Shown in pieces: positions 53,205-64,000 of a stretch of 64,000 nucleotides of DNA. The notes beneath the pieces were generated by a model. That model saw nothing but the letters and a program-made list of their open reading frames with translations, was not told the origin of the DNA and ran no database searches. The DNA comes from Dryocosmus kuriphilus (taxonomy: Eukaryota; Arthropoda; Insecta; Hymenoptera; Cynipidae). The position numbers were made by a program, and so were the translations under genes. Within the stretch, counting starts at the first letter, position 1. The number at the start of each line of letters is the position of its first letter. The stretch spans positions 87,187,583-87,251,582 of the forward strand of contig CM076193.1 in assembly GCA_038277395.1 (NCBI GenBank), written 5' to 3'.

Positions 53205-53705
53205 TTGCTACTTTGGGCGCACTCGATTTCCGCTTACGGTCAGCCACCCTCGGTTTAAAAATCCAGAGTTACACTCGAGGCAAAAGCAGGTAGTTTACGG
53301 TGCACCCGACTTCTGCTCAAGAGATCGTCAGCTAGAAACATTATATCCAAAATCCACGGTCCTTGGCGATTTCAGCGATATGTTATTTGCATTAATAAGT
53401 TAAAAATATTATTAACCAGCTGGAAAAGGGGTTGGGGGGATTTGGGTACTTCTATCTTCAGACACTTGGTAATGGCCAAATTGGTTCTTTAAAATGCATA
53501 AGAACACTTGAAAATGCATTAAAGCACTTGGAAATGGGGAAATTACCTTCGTGTTCTTTAAAAGGAAATACTGAATATACTCGTAAAATTATATTACAAA
53601 TAATTACTTTTGCCACGAGCGGAACTCGGGATTTTGAAACCTAGGGTGGTTGAACCATAAAAGTGAAATTTTGATCGCGAGCGGAACTCGAGTGCACCGG
53701 CTACT
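53205..53705. repeat. Element with about 95-bp inverted ends
   Basis: GCGCACTCGATTTCCGCTTA and CCACCCTCGGTTTAAAAATC (53215-53265) are complementary to GATTTTGAAACCTAGGGTGG (53630-53649) and GCGAGCGGAACTCGAGTGCA (53678-53697). Non-coding interior of about 300 bp. Confidence 0.65.
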
Positions 53706-53969
53706 TTTGGACACATACAACTTTTACCCACCATTAGAATGAATTAATCCACTACTCGAAAAAATTGTTTTTTGAACCAACTGTAATTAATATTATTTGT
53801 TAAGTATTGCCTTTAGATTCTTGAAACCATAAACCACACCCGCGCACAAAATACATTCACATTTACGAACGGTATGAGTGTAATATTATTGTGTTTTAGA
53901 GCGATGACTGTAAAAACATATGTTATAAAATTTATTAGTAATATTTTTCCTCGGAATAAATATTAAACA

Positions 53970-54030
53970 CTAATGCATGCATCAGTTTAAAAACCTGATG
54001 CATGAATGTGCTTACTCATGCATCAGGTTT
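53970..54030. repeat. Short ATGCATCAG dyad
   Basis: CATGCATCAGTTTAAAAACC is followed by CTGATGCATG, forming a tight hairpin, and CATGCATCAGGTTT recurs once more at 54014. It lies at the 3' edge of the P-like pseudogene and could be an end-proximal repeat of that element, but that is inference. Confidence 0.5.
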
Positions 54031-54998
54031 CTTAACTTTGGTGGTGGTTTACAGTCTGCTGTTTCTGCGTTTTCTTTCCATTTAGCCGCTCTTGCCGTCT
54101 TTTCAGAAGCATTTGCTTTCAGTTTCGACTGCTTTGCAGATATTGCCTTATTGTTGTCGATACTGCAAACACGATGTATTTTTGCAGTGAATAAGGCTCT
54201 CAGAGCACAAATCCTGTGATCGTGACAAGGATCAGATTCAGAGAACCATTCAGGGTATATTTTGAACATGTCGTAAATCGCGTTATTCACAAGACATTTG
54301 AGAATGCCATATTTGTGACGTTCTGCAGTTACGCGAAGTTCGAATGTGAGCAAATTTGCTGTCACGATTTCGCGAAATTACTCCGAAGGCTTCTTCAAAA
54401 GAGACACTTTGTAATTCGATCTTGACTCGTACTCCCTTGATTCTATGTAGGAGTCATTTTTACCTCCTAGTGCTTCTGGAGGCTTCAGAAGTTGATCGAA
54501 GCAAAGACCACATTGCCACTTCTTCGTGGCTGTGTGGGCACTCCAACCAGCAAGTAGGTTAAAGAACTCCCTTCATATGTGCCACTGTCTGCTTGAAAAG
54601 CCATTTCTATCTCAGAGTAATGGATTATTTCTTTAACTTGTTTGTGGAAAAGAGTGGAGCCAAGATCAGTGAAGCCATCGCGACATGTGTCATCAAAACG
54701 GGTAACATCCCCGTCGTCATCCTGGTCGCCGTCATTGTCACTGTCGTCGTCACCTTCAATGTCAGTGTCTATCTCACTACCTGAACCTTCGTCACAATTT
54801 GTCTTTTGATCAATGACCGTAGCATCTTCAATAAAACGTTCTGTTTCTTCAACATATGCAATAGAACGGACTACAGCCACTTGATGCTCGTTGCTTTTCT
54901 CAAGCTGTGCTTTGAATGCCGTCATTTCGGCCTCAGATATTGCTTGATAAGGATCTTCCTCTTCAACAGAGACGTTGCCTCTGGTTGAGCAAGCAATA

Positions 54999-56301
54999 CG
55001 AGGGCCTACCCAAAAGAAACCGAACTGATGTTGTGGGGAGCGGAGTTGTTGTAGTACCGGGTTTTTGCCGGTAGGTGCGTGTAGAGGCACTTTTCACCAG
55101 TTAGTATGCCAACTGCTATCACTGTGTAAGGTTGCATTTGGTGTGTGTAATTTTTTTTGTGACTGTTGCTTTACGCGCTCGTCGTTTTTTGCGATGGTTG
55201 ATTTTCGAGATCAGCGTGCCAACGTGAGGTTTTGCTTCCTGCTCGGGAAAACGGGCACAGAAACTCTTCAAATGTTAAAAACGGCCTACAAGGATGATGC
55301 TATGGGAAAAACTCAAGTGTTCGAGTGGTTTTCTCGTTTTAAAAGTGGGGAAATGTCAATTGACGACCAACCTCGCTCTGGACGTCCTTCGACGGCCCGA
55401 ACCGACGAAAATGTTGAAAAAATTCGTGAAATCATCCTGGAAGATCGACGAAGGACCATCGAAGAAGTTGTGGAGAAATCTGGCGTGAGTTGGAGTTCAG
55501 TACAGAGAATTCTAAGTGAAGATTTGGGGATGAGAAGGGTGGCTGCAAAATTTGTTCCTCGACTGCTGACTGCAGAGCAAAAACAAGGCCGCGTGCAAGC
55601 ATGCTCTGCTTTGAAGGAGGAATTCCAAAATGATCCAAACTTTTTTTCCAAGGTCATAACAGGTGAAGAATCGTGGTGTTATGGATACGATCCTAAAACT
55701 AAGCAACAGTCAAGTCAATGGAAGACTCAAAATTCGCCTCGCCCTAAAAAAGCTCGTCAGGTGAGGTCAAACATTAAGACGATGCTCATTTGTTTTTTTC
55801 GATGTGAGAGGAGTCGTCCATTCAGAATTTGTTCCACCGGGTCAGACAGTTAATCAGGCATTTTACCTGGAAGTCTTGAAAAGATTGCGCAACAGTTTAC
55901 GACGGAAAAGGCCTGATTTGAGGCAGTCGGGGGACTGGTTTTTCCACCACGACAACGCCCCTGCTCACACAGCTCTTTCTGTGCGCCGATTTTTGACCAA
56001 AAATAGCATGGCCACTGTTCCTCACGCCCCCTGTGACTTTTTTTTATTCCCCCGAATGAAAAGGGACATGAAAGGAAAGCGTTTTGCGGACGTAGCTGAA
56101 GTGAAGGAAAAAACGACGGAGGCGCTGTCAAGCATCACAAAAGAGGAATTTAAAAAATGTTTCGAACAATGGAATAAAAGATTAGATAAGTGTATTGTCT
56201 CCAATGGAGAGTACTTTGAAGGAGATTAAATGTTTTTTGTAGAAAAATCAAAATAATAACTTTGTACAAAAGTAGTTCGGTTTCTTTTGGGTAGGCCCTC
56301 G
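54999..56301 (+). mobile_element. Mariner inserted in the P-like gene
   Basis: 1303 bp. The terminal repeats CGAGGGCCTACCCAAAAGAA (54999) and TTCTTTTGGGTAGGCCCTCG (ends 56301) are perfect over 20 bp and longer, with TA at 54997-54998 and 56302-56303. Conceptual removal with one TA leaves the surrounding transposase frame continuous, so the insertion itself, and not prior decay, broke that region. Confidence 0.95.
55194..56229 (+). pseudogene. Mariner transposase, near-complete pseudogene
   Basis: From ATG 55194 (MVDFRDQRANVRFCFLLGKT) to TAA 56227-56229. Helix-turn-helix and GRPSTARTDENVEKI linker, FVPRLLTAEQK, then TGEESWCYGYD, where the first catalytic Asp is Glu. A one-base change in the T run near 55797 shifts the frame (FFDVRGVVHSEF continues in the other frame). 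The second Asp is present (HHDNAPAHTA). About eight codons of the PPYSPDL motif are deleted just before APCDFFLFPRMK, so spacing to the third Asp is shortened. Few lesions otherwise. C terminus SNGEYFEGD intact. Not functional. Confidence 0.9.
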
Positions 56302-58290
56302 TATAGTGCTTAATTGCGAGCATGTGACGTAGAAGCAGGCGAACCTTGCGAGGTGAAGGATTTGGATTGAAACCGTCCCGTCCTCTCAATCTGGAGAAAA
56401 GTGTCTCTACGGAATCCTGGCTGCACAATGTTGTGCACAATGGGAATTTCATTTCCTTGTACAGTTGTAGAATTCCGCGAATCGTCACTTCGAGTCCTAA
56501 AAAGCAAAGTGAACTCTTCATTTTCTTACTTTTTGCATCAAAGACTTTCAAAGTAAGTGCCCAAGCAAGAAAATCTTCGAGTGCCTTAATAGGCTCTGAA
56601 GGTTCTGGAGATAAAGCACATTTTAGCGGATTTTTGTGATAAAGTCTGAAACTATTGCCAGAATCAGTCATATGGTTGAGGCCAAGAATGCAATCACCTG
56701 ATTCTTCAAGCATGTAGGATTTAACAAGCTTTTTAGAATGAGCTTGTTTTAATGCCTTGCCCATTCGACCACCAACCATTTGCAAGGATCGTCGACAATT
56801 CAATTTTTGAAATGAGTTTGGAAACATGTGGACCTCTTCGATGTGACCTAAGTTGCAAGACAACTCACATTTTTGTTCTTCTTCCCAGACGCTTTTCATG
56901 TCCGAAAAACACAGTTTCTTACCCTTTATGTATAGTATTCCATATTTACGAAGAGCAGTGACCAAGTTTTCTACTTCATGAAGAAAATAATGAATGGCAA
57001 TGATCCGTTTACCTTTATAAGTGAAAGTAGGGTCCTCCGTTGTTACTTGTAAAAGTTTATAGCATTTCAAGTTAGGAGAACCTTGATCGCAAACTGTCAT
57101 TTGGACATCGGTGCCAATTTTGTGAGCTTTATCGATCATTATATGTAACAAAAATACAATATCTTTGCCACTTACACAGCTGTGCGCAAAAAAGAATTCA
57201 CCTACAATTCGCCATCGGGAACTGGGATGCAAACCATTCAAAGTAAATACAAAAACGTGATTAGCACGTTTTTGAGTTCTACCTAATGGCCCAAGGTCTT
57301 CAAAGCCTTCTACTACGTCATGCTTGGCTGAATATTCTTCCAGTTCCTTTGTTGCCATTTCATCAAATTTAACAATGCAACAACGTGCTTCAGAAGGATA
57401 AGCGCGTAATAAAATTTCTAAATCTTCAAATTGCGTCTCGATAAACCCAGGAATAATATCCTGTTTAGCAATTTTCTTTTCAACATTTCTGCTATGAGGT
57501 AATTGCAGCCCGATTTGCCTAAATCTTTCATAGCATGATGCTGAAAAGTAATAAATTTTCACTGCTAAAGGCCATTGCTCATCTGTTTAAGGTACTTTAG
57601 AGTTATCAAGTCTCAACTGTAACTCTATCATTGTTTTACTTATCGGGTGAGAAGAATCTAACGATTCTAAAATTGACTTGATATCTGCTTCTTCCTAATA
57701 GCCGGATTTTTTTCATTACTAGCAATAGTTTTCCTTTTAATATCTGCTAACTCATTCTCCACTATCCCTAACTTTGAGCGCAATCTATTTACTTCTTGTT
57801 TCAATCGCATTTCATTATCTTCTTTAACGAATTCGTCCAGCACCTCTTCTTCTTGCAGCACATTTTCTGCTTCATAAGGAAGAGTAGTTGTTGGTGGCAA
57901 AGGAATGCTAATTGTTATCACCTCTTCTTCTATAGCAGTATCTGTTTGAATTTCAGATAGATCTTTTAAATGCGAAGGATGATGAAAGTCTACATCTACT
58001 TTGGATGATGCAGTTACGGTCACCGCTCTATTACTATAATACATATTATACACTCTTACCGCTTTCATAGGATCAAAATTTAAATTGCAGGAAGTGTCTA
58101 CTTCTGTGTAATCCACAGGTTCTACGGAATCGGAAAGAATCAGCCTTTCATGCTCCTGGGTATAAAAGTGCTAACTACGAAAGTGTGCATTGCAGATCAT
58201 AATTCTCAAGCGGATGTTATCTGGATCAATTCCTACAAAGCAAACGAACAATTTTCTTATGCTTTGAGGAGAACTGTCTTTCTTATAAAT

Positions 58291-60561
58291 AAATAAATAA
58301 AAAATTTGGGCAATTTTTTGTTATGCTTGTCCAAATTCGGTCGTTTTATTTGTTAGAGTTTAACTTTCTAAATTTTTAAAAATTTGACTACTAGAGTTAA
58401 ATTGTGGACTTTGTAGATGATTTTCTATTTTCTTAAATCTTAATTTAATTTCTTCATTTTTAATTCAATAATTAAAAATTTTAAGGCTTGAGAAATAACA
58501 TTTTTAGATTCAAGATTTCAGTACTGTACAATCATAAGTTAGCGGCTTTGGAAATAAAACCGTTTTAAAATTAGGGATTCAAACTTATAAAGCATTTTCA
58601 ATTATAAACATAAGGATCACAGCGCCAAAAAAGTTCAAAAAGTGGAATTTTTTCACAAAAAACAGCAGAAGAATAGGGGAAAGATCATATAATTTTTTTT
58701 AAATTTAGAGAAGAAAAAACAATATTGTTATAAGATGCCTTAGATTTATAAATAAATTAACATGATTAAAATTGAAAATAATTTACGTTTGAGAGCCTGA
58801 AATAGTTACCATACTAAAAATATTTAATCTTCACATACTCAGCGTAAAAATATTTTTCTTTAAAGTTTCACTTAAATTGCAAATACTTAGTTCTGTTGGA
58901 AATCGATCAAATAAACGTTCGTAATTTTTTTTATACCTAAGTTTTTATAAATAAATTTAAGATTGCTAAGCACACGTAAACAGATTTGAAATTCGAGTGC
59001 CTCAAGTTTGGACGTTTTATTTTCAGCTATTCAGGTTAGAACATTGAACTTTGCAGTGAAAATAAAAATAAATTTATTTTTTGATCTTAAATCTTTTTAG
59101 TTCTATAAAAAAAATCTATATAATTTTTGAATTTTTGAATTGTTCAAGATGTAAAATTTTTAAATTTAAAATTATATACTTTTCGGTACTTAATTCTAAT
59201 TTATTATAGCTTATTTTTTATTTACATCATTTTAAAATACCAAAAATTTTCGAATGTTGGACAATTTCAAATCGAAAGTAAAAATTAGGCAATTTCAAAA
59301 ATAAAGATTTTGAAGTTATTAATTGTAAATATTAATTCTTCAAAATGGAACACTTTAAAATTTAAGTGTGTCAACATTTCAATTTTATATTGGACAAACA
59401 ATCGTTTTGAATAAATAATTAGCATATTGAATATATATTGTTTTAAAAATTGAACAATTTTAATGACAAATTAAAAATTTAGAAATAGGGGAAACTAAAA
59501 TTGTAATTCAAAATTTAAATTCAAATATATTAGAGCTTTTAGTTTAAAATACCCTGCCAGAACAAAATGTCAGCCAAAAATTTCAGAGCAAATTCAATCA
59601 TTTCTAAGTCATTATTTGAAATATCTTGTGATTAGAGAATGTTTGGTCCCTTTTAGGGTCGCTAACATCGTTTTATGGCGGTTCGAATCCAGCAATAGGA
59701 AAATATCCTTTAATCAATTTCACAAATTACGCAAACAAAATGTGAAAATTATAAATAAAGAAATAAAAACTAATTCATTCACAAATTTTAATTTTAATAA
59801 AATAAAAAATAAATAAAAAGTGGGTAACTTTATTAAAAAACTGAGGTTTTATTTTTTCTAATTAACTATTTATACAAAATACAGGTAAAAATTTGTCCAA
59901 ATAACTGGTTTTGACACTTCTTAGACATTCTCCAGTAATTTTGTTACGACATGGTATAATACAATTATCTACGTCTTAAAATTCTGCAATTTTCAGTGTT
60001 TCAATTTTTAATAATTTTATTTATAACACTGAGTTTCAAATTTTCCATTCTGAATGAACATTCAAATATTTTGCTTTGTTAAAGGAATCCTTGAAGGTTG
60101 AATTATTTTAATAGAAATCGAATAATTAAAATTTTAATTCAATATTTCAATCCAAATTCATTAATAAACACTATCGTTTAATCTTCAGAAATTTAATTAA
60201 GTACAGTTTTAACGTTCGCAATTGTTGAATTTCGAAAGTTTTTAATTTTTAATTGTTCAAACCTTCAAATTGAACTCATTAAAAATTGCATAATTTCATG
60301 CGATATTAAGTTGGTGACTTTTTCAAATCTTGAAAAGGTATTTTTAATAAAAATTTAAAAAATCCCTGACCATGAAATAAATTTACGGTAATTTCGCTTT
60401 CGTATTTCTAATCTCAAAAAAATCTCAGTTATTCTCTCCGTTTACCCGCTTTGTCGGTCCAAAGGGCAACTGAATTTAAAAAAAAGGAATGAGGAACATT
60501 TTCTAATTAGCAAAAGTGGAAGTTAGTTTTAGGTTTTGCGAGACAATATTGTTGTAGACAT
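58291..60561. other. AT-rich gene-free region
   Basis: Over 2 kb of AAATTTT-type sequence without a credible gene or clear repeat. A GC-richer phrase GGCGGTTCGAATCCAGCAAT near 59677 resembles a tRNA B box but has no A box at a suitable distance. Confidence 0.5.
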
Positions 60562-61066
60562 GTATATAAAAGAGCGACACTCAAATAATATTTTATTAAA
60601 TTTTCATTCAAACATTTGGAAAACTCAGCCGCTGGGAAATGGTTTCCGGAGACCCATAAAAAAAATGGTTTTGTGGTGCTCAGGATAACTCACGATTGCT
60701 TTATTTGAAATTAAAAAAAAATATTTCTTTTTTTCGATTACAAATAATTTTAAAAGATTGTACATATCTATGGCTGTTCGTAGCGTAAATTGTACCGAAA
60801 ATTGTACTGTTTTGCATACAACTCTGCCAAAAATTCAAATGTCAATTTTTTAAAAATCCTTCCTTCAATCACGAGCTATACTTATCTATCAACAGAAAAA
60901 AATTTGGCTTTCTATTTTAACATAAAGCTATCATGAGTTATCTTGACCACCAAGAGCACACTTTTTTTTAGGGGTCTCTGGAAACCAGGTCCCACCGGCT
61001 GATTTTTTAAAACTCTTTTAATGAAAATTTTGCAATATATTGTTCAAACGTCGCTCTTTTACGTGC
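60562..61066. repeat. MITE with about 150-bp inverted ends
   Basis: TATAAAAGAGCGACACTCAA, AACTCAGCCGCTGGGAAATG and GGATAACTCACGATTGCTTT on the left pair with AAGCTATCATGAGTTATCTT, CCACCGGCTGATTTTTTAAA and GTCGCTCTTTTACGTGC on the right. The loop is about 190 bp. No coding capacity. Confidence 0.78.
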
Positions 61067-61300
61067 TTAAAATTTTGAATAAAATAATGTATTTTTTTAA
61101 TAAAAAAATACAGAAAGTGTGTTTTTTTAACCTTGGAAACCCATGTAACTCTTCAAAACTGGTATGGTTGACCTCCTTTCATATATAAAACGATTTATTT
61201 TAGCCACTAGGGCCGAAAAATACACAGACAAAGTCTGCTACATCCAGGTTGCATATATACATTTTTACAAACTTAAATTACTTAAAACTTATTCTCCTTT

Positions 61301-61665
61301 CCTTACATTATTTACAGTTCATAACCGCTTTATTCTCTTGACCAGCACTCCTTATTCTATCTCTACATTTTCTTATTCTAACTCACGCATCCTCTTAGTT
61401 TTTCTCTCTTTCTCTCTCGCTTTATCTCTAGCCCTTGCCTTTTGTCTTATTTCTCTTTACGCTTGCCACCTCCTTCACTTCGCCTTACATTATTTCCAGT
61501 TCATAAAACGCTTTCCTCTGTTGACCAATACGCATTATTGTATCTTTACAATTTCTTATTTCTACCGCACGCATCATCTTAGTTTTTCGCTCTCTTTCTC
61601 TCTCGCTTTATCTCTAGATCTTGCCTTTTGTCCTTTTTATCTTTATGCTTTCAAACTCTACTCTC
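61301..61665. repeat. 182-bp tandem pair in LINE 3' region
   Basis: CCTTACATTATTTACAGTTC (61301) and CCTTACATTATTTCCAGTTC (61483) start two units sharing TTCTCTCTCGCTTTATCTCT and CTTGCCTTTTGTC phrases. Purine-rich on the element's strand. Lies downstream of the ORF2 stop. Confidence 0.8.
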
Positions 61666-61882
61666 GATCTCTCTTAACCAATTTGACATTTCCTTTTTCG
61701 AAAGATGCTTATTCTAACCCTTTCCTCCATTTCTCTCTTCTCTCTTATCCTTCTTTTTCTTTTCCAATACCCTCAAGCATTCCACCACCTCCACTGTACC
61801 CTTCTCATGCAGGATCTTACCCATTGTCATGCTTCCTTTTTCTATCTTCTCACACTCTTCCACCCAATGTTTTAAACTTCCT

Positions 61883-64000
61883 CTACCTCTCCCACATAAA
61901 ATGCATTTTCTTTCCTCCTCTGTACACCAGTATTTTGTTCCACTCTTCCGTATTACCACACCTTACCCTCGCTGTTATTTTTTGCGATCCTCTTTTCCCT
62001 TTTCTCTCCAAATATTTTGCCGTTCCCTCTATTTTTATCCATTTATATTTCTCATTATATTTTGATTCTCTTATTTTATTTTCTATTACTTGCTTAAACA
62101 CTTCCCTGTCTCTTTCTATCAATTCATGCTGCATCTCCATTCCCCTTCCATGGATTTCTTTGATCCATTCCTTTGACCATCCACACCTATTCAGGTACTT
62201 TTCTCTTTCTTTCATTCCACTATCTCCCCCTCCACCATGTTCTCTTTCTTTCAAGCATGCTTTCACAATAGTTCTATCATTGCTTTCCAATACTTTTTCT
62301 TCGTACCTGCAAGCTCTATTACCCGTTCTTATCTTTACTTTTTCTCTATTTACCTCCTTTAGAACTATATACCATGGTGTCCACCTGTCCAATCCTATCG
62401 TCCATCTTATGTATTTTTCATGCAACTTTTCCACCTCCTCGTATTCTTTCCATCCCCATATTTCTACCCCATACATTAGCACACTCAAAACCAGAGCTTC
62501 AAACATTCTCATTCTTCTTTTGTAGTCTTCCTTAAATAAATTTTCCCCTATTCCCCATACTTTCTTCATGACTACCTCTGCTCTTTTAACTCTCTCTTTT
62601 ACGTGATCTTTTACGTTCCCATTTTTTTTAAATAAAAATCCTAAGTACGTAAACTCTTTGACTTCCTCAATACTTTCCCCCTTCCACTTCCAACTCTCTC
62701 TTCCCTTCTTCCTACTACCTTTTCTCCCAAAAACCAATACCTTCGACTTTGCTACGTTTAAAACCAACTTCTTTACCTCTAAATACTTCTCTAGTCTTTT
62801 CATCATATTTGCCAGCACCTCTTCCTCCTTCGCTATTATCACTACATCATCCGCGTAAGCTAAGGTCCAAAATCTGTTCCCTCCCACCACCAAACCTCCC
62901 TCTAACCCCTTCTTAAACTCTTCCTCCATGTCCGCAATGAGTATCGTAAAAAGAAGCGGGCTCAGTGGGCAACCCTGTCTTAGTCCTGTCTCCGTCCAGA
63001 ATTCTTCTGAAGTTCTATTCCCCACCTTTACCCTATCTCTCGTTTCTTTATAAATTTCCCTCACCCTCTCTCTCAAGCCTATATTTATTCCTACCTTCCC
63101 CATTACTTCCCACAATATTTTCCTGTCTACCGATGGGAATGCTGCTTTCAAATCAACAAAAAAGGCACTTATTTTCCCTCCTTTTTTCTCCAGCTCCTTC
63201 TCCACCACGTGTTGCAATATGTAAATGTTATCTATAGTACTTCTACCTTCTCTGAAACCTGCCTGGCTTTCTGGGAGTATTCTTTTCGCTTCTACTTCTT
63301 TTTTTAATCTCTCCGTTAAAACCATTGCATATACCTTGTAGGCTGTGTTTAATAATGTTATTCCCCTGTAGTTTTCTACTTTGCCTTTGTCACCTTTCTT
63401 AAGAATTGGCGTTATCCATCCCTCCCTCCATTCCCTAGGCAATCCTTCGCCTTTCCATACTCTATTCACTACTTCTTTTAGCTTCTTTCTGACTTCCCCT
63501 CTACTGTATATCCATACCTCATTACCTAACCCATCACTACCTCCTGCTTTTCCCTTCTTTAATCTTTTAATCTGCGCTTCTATCTCTTCATCTTTCAACT
63601 CCTCCTCCCCTTCTAGTTTACTTCTCTGCCAACTATCAGTCCTCTCTTCACTCATTCCTTGAAACGTTTCTTTAAAATATTCCCCCCATTTATCCATGCT
63701 AATCTTATCCCCTATACTCCCTTTTTTCTTTCTCATTTTATTAATGAACTTCCATGCCTCCCCTTCTGTTTTAATTTGCCTTAATTCTTCCTCCAATTCC
63801 TTTTTCTTGTTTTCCTCTTTCTGATTACATAAATCCCTGTACTCCTTCCTGGCTCTGATATAGTTTATCTTTTCACTTTTACCTCTCCTCCACCTTTTGT
63901 ACTCTTTTTTTACCTCTTTCTTCTTCTTTTTACAATCTCCGTCCCACCAAACTTTTGTCCAATTTTTATCATTCTCCGATCTGTTCCTAAATTTCTTTGT
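61883..64000 (-). CDS. LINE ORF2 reverse transcriptase (partial at 5' end)
   Basis: The frame is open from base 64000 down to the stop at 61883-61885, over 700 codons, and continues beyond the edge, so its start is not in view. The reverse transcriptase boxes are intact: WITPILKKGDKGKVENYRG, AGFREGRSTIDNIYILQ, AFFVDLKAAFPSVDR, LRQGCPLSPLLFTILIADM, and the active site LAYADDVVIIA with both Asp residues. A thumb-like region follows (FTYLGFLFKKNGNV). Near 61935 one extra A shifts the frame, so the C-terminal CCHC knuckle (CILCGRGRGSLKHWVEEC, 61714-61959 frame) is lost from the main product. It would copy element RNA at a nicked target. Confidence 0.88.
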   Translation of the reverse strand, partial: TKKFRNRSENDKNWTKVWWDGDCKKKKKEVKKEYKRWRRGKSEKINYIRARKEYRDLCNQKEENKKKELEEELRQIKTEGEAWKFINKMRKKKGSIGDKISMDKWGEYFKETFQGMSEERTDSWQRSKLEGEEELKDEEIEAQIKRLKKGKAGGSDGLGNEVWIYSRGEVRKKLKEVVNRVWKGEGLPREWREGWITPILKKGDKGKVENYRGITLLNTAYKVYAMVLTERLKKEVEAKRILPESQAGFREGRSTIDNIYILQHVVEKELEKKGGKISAFFVDLKAAFPSVDRKILWEVMGKVGINIGLRERVREIYKETRDRVKVGNRTSEEFWTETGLRQGCPLSPLLFTILIADMEEEFKKGLEGGLVVGGNRFWTLAYADDVVIIAKEEEVLANMMKRLEKYLEVKKLVLNVAKSKVLVFGRKGSRKKGRESWKWKGESIEEVKEFTYLGFLFKKNGNVKDHVKERVKRAEVVMKKVWGIGENLFKEDYKRRMRMFEALVLSVLMYGVEIWGWKEYEEVEKLHEKYIRWTIGLDRWTPWYIVLKEVNREKVKIRTGNRACRYEEKVLESNDRTIVKACLKEREHGGGGDSGMKEREKYLNRCGWSKEWIKEIHGRGMEMQHELIERDREVFKQVIENKIRESKYNEKYKWIKIEGTAKYLERKGKRGSQKITARVRCGNTEEWNKILVYRGGKKMHFMWER

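Larger units (their letters stand above)
54012..58290 (-). pseudogene. P-element/THAP9-like transposase, broken
   Basis: A minus-strand transposase in recognisable order. (1) A THAP zinc-finger remnant (ICNAHFRS near 58170-58200). (2) Acidic and coiled-coil linker (57667-58116), then a frame change near 57690 and a stop at 57587-57589. (3) RNase-H-like core 57562-56303 with FDEMATKELEEY, VCDQGSPNLKCYKLL and HYFLHEVENLVTALRKYG. (4) The conserved C-terminal block SQDSVETLFSRLRGRDGF. (5) After the mariner, an acidic stretch (54996-54560) with a one-base frameshift near 54550, then a Cys-pair domain (WQCGLCFDQLLKPPEAL) to about 54012. P-type transposases act on their own ends; THAP fingers bind DNA. 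Two frame changes, one stop and an insertion make it inactive. Confidence 0.85.
61090..64000 (-). mobile_element. APE-type LINE, largely open, cut by window edge
   Basis: Same protein family as the decayed LINE at 8.2-12.4 kb. The minus-strand ORF2 is open from the right edge to 61883, with the final knuckle in a shifted frame. Its 3' untranslated part carries a 182-bp tandem pair. The 3' limit is uncertain (AT-rich boundary near 61090-61160, no clear poly-A). Its 5' half lies outside the window. Confidence 0.85.

Noticed and set aside
61164..62525. 453-codon plus-strand open frame rich in Ser, Leu and Phe
   Set aside because: It is the antisense of the LINE on the minus strand; the long frame follows from the purine-rich coding strand having few TAA/TAG complements.
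1..64000. Bacterial-type operons, ribosome-binding sites, terminators, replication origins or rRNA
   Set aside because: Base composition, splice-like signals, LINEs and mariners mark this as animal nuclear DNA; no such feature is supported.

Overview
This is AT-rich eukaryotic DNA with no bacterial gene organisation. The content is almost entirely mobile DNA: seven mariner or Tc1-mariner copies of arthropod type plus two DD41D relatives, R1-clade and other APE-type LINEs, a P-element-like transposase with a THAP remnant, a Polinton/Maverick remnant, tRNA-derived SINE-like pieces and many foldback repeats. The source is most likely an insect; Hymenoptera is plausible because the LINE family at 8.2-12.4 kb and 61-64 kb resembles ones common there (recalled, not searched).

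Layout. About 0.3-21.1 kb is a very large broken inverted repeat. Its outer arms (0.30-2.38 and 19.49-21.06 kb) and inner arms (6.95-8.21 and 14.21-15.58 kb) sit symmetrically around a core with a decayed LINE, tandem repeats and a CpG-rich patch. A mariner and an R1 LINE interrupt the left side; an LTR-like block and a 3.2-kb TIR element (itself split by a mariner) interrupt the right side. At 21.3-25.5 kb come a LINE 3' fragment, one good candidate host exon (21750-21965, minus), MITE-like hairpins and a tRNA-type SINE. At 25.52-26.81 kb is an apparently intact mauritiana-type (Mos1-like) mariner with perfect 29-bp TIRs. At 26.8-33.9 kb is a Polinton remnant on the minus strand (protease, a small associated ORF, major capsid protein, all broken), flanked by sequence of the same repeat family as the 0.3-21.1 kb arms. 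Then follow an intact-ORF mariner (33.97-35.30 kb), a 1.95-kb palindrome (35.44-37.39 kb), a DD41D transposase with an intact frame but a catalytic Asp-to-Asn change (38.11-39.19 kb), a decayed mariner abutting a 0.94-kb palindrome (40.69-42.85 kb), a gene-poor AT-rich stretch, a 3.0-kb DD41D element with about 380-bp inverted repeats and an intact transposase (46.18-49.19 kb), short palindromes, a possible promoter near 50.85 kb, a P-element-like pseudogene (54.01-58.29 kb) with a mariner in its frame, and a largely open LINE running off the right edge (61.1-64.0 kb).

How the parts relate. No cellular pathway is encoded here. The logic is a nest of transposons: older long-TIR/Polinton-like units were hit by LINEs and mariners, while a few mariner-superfamily copies look young. 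The best candidates for something new are the long-arm repeat family shared between the giant inverted repeat and the Polinton remnant, and the DD41D element with unusually long TIRs. All family names come from motif recognition by eye; nothing was searched or aligned by software.
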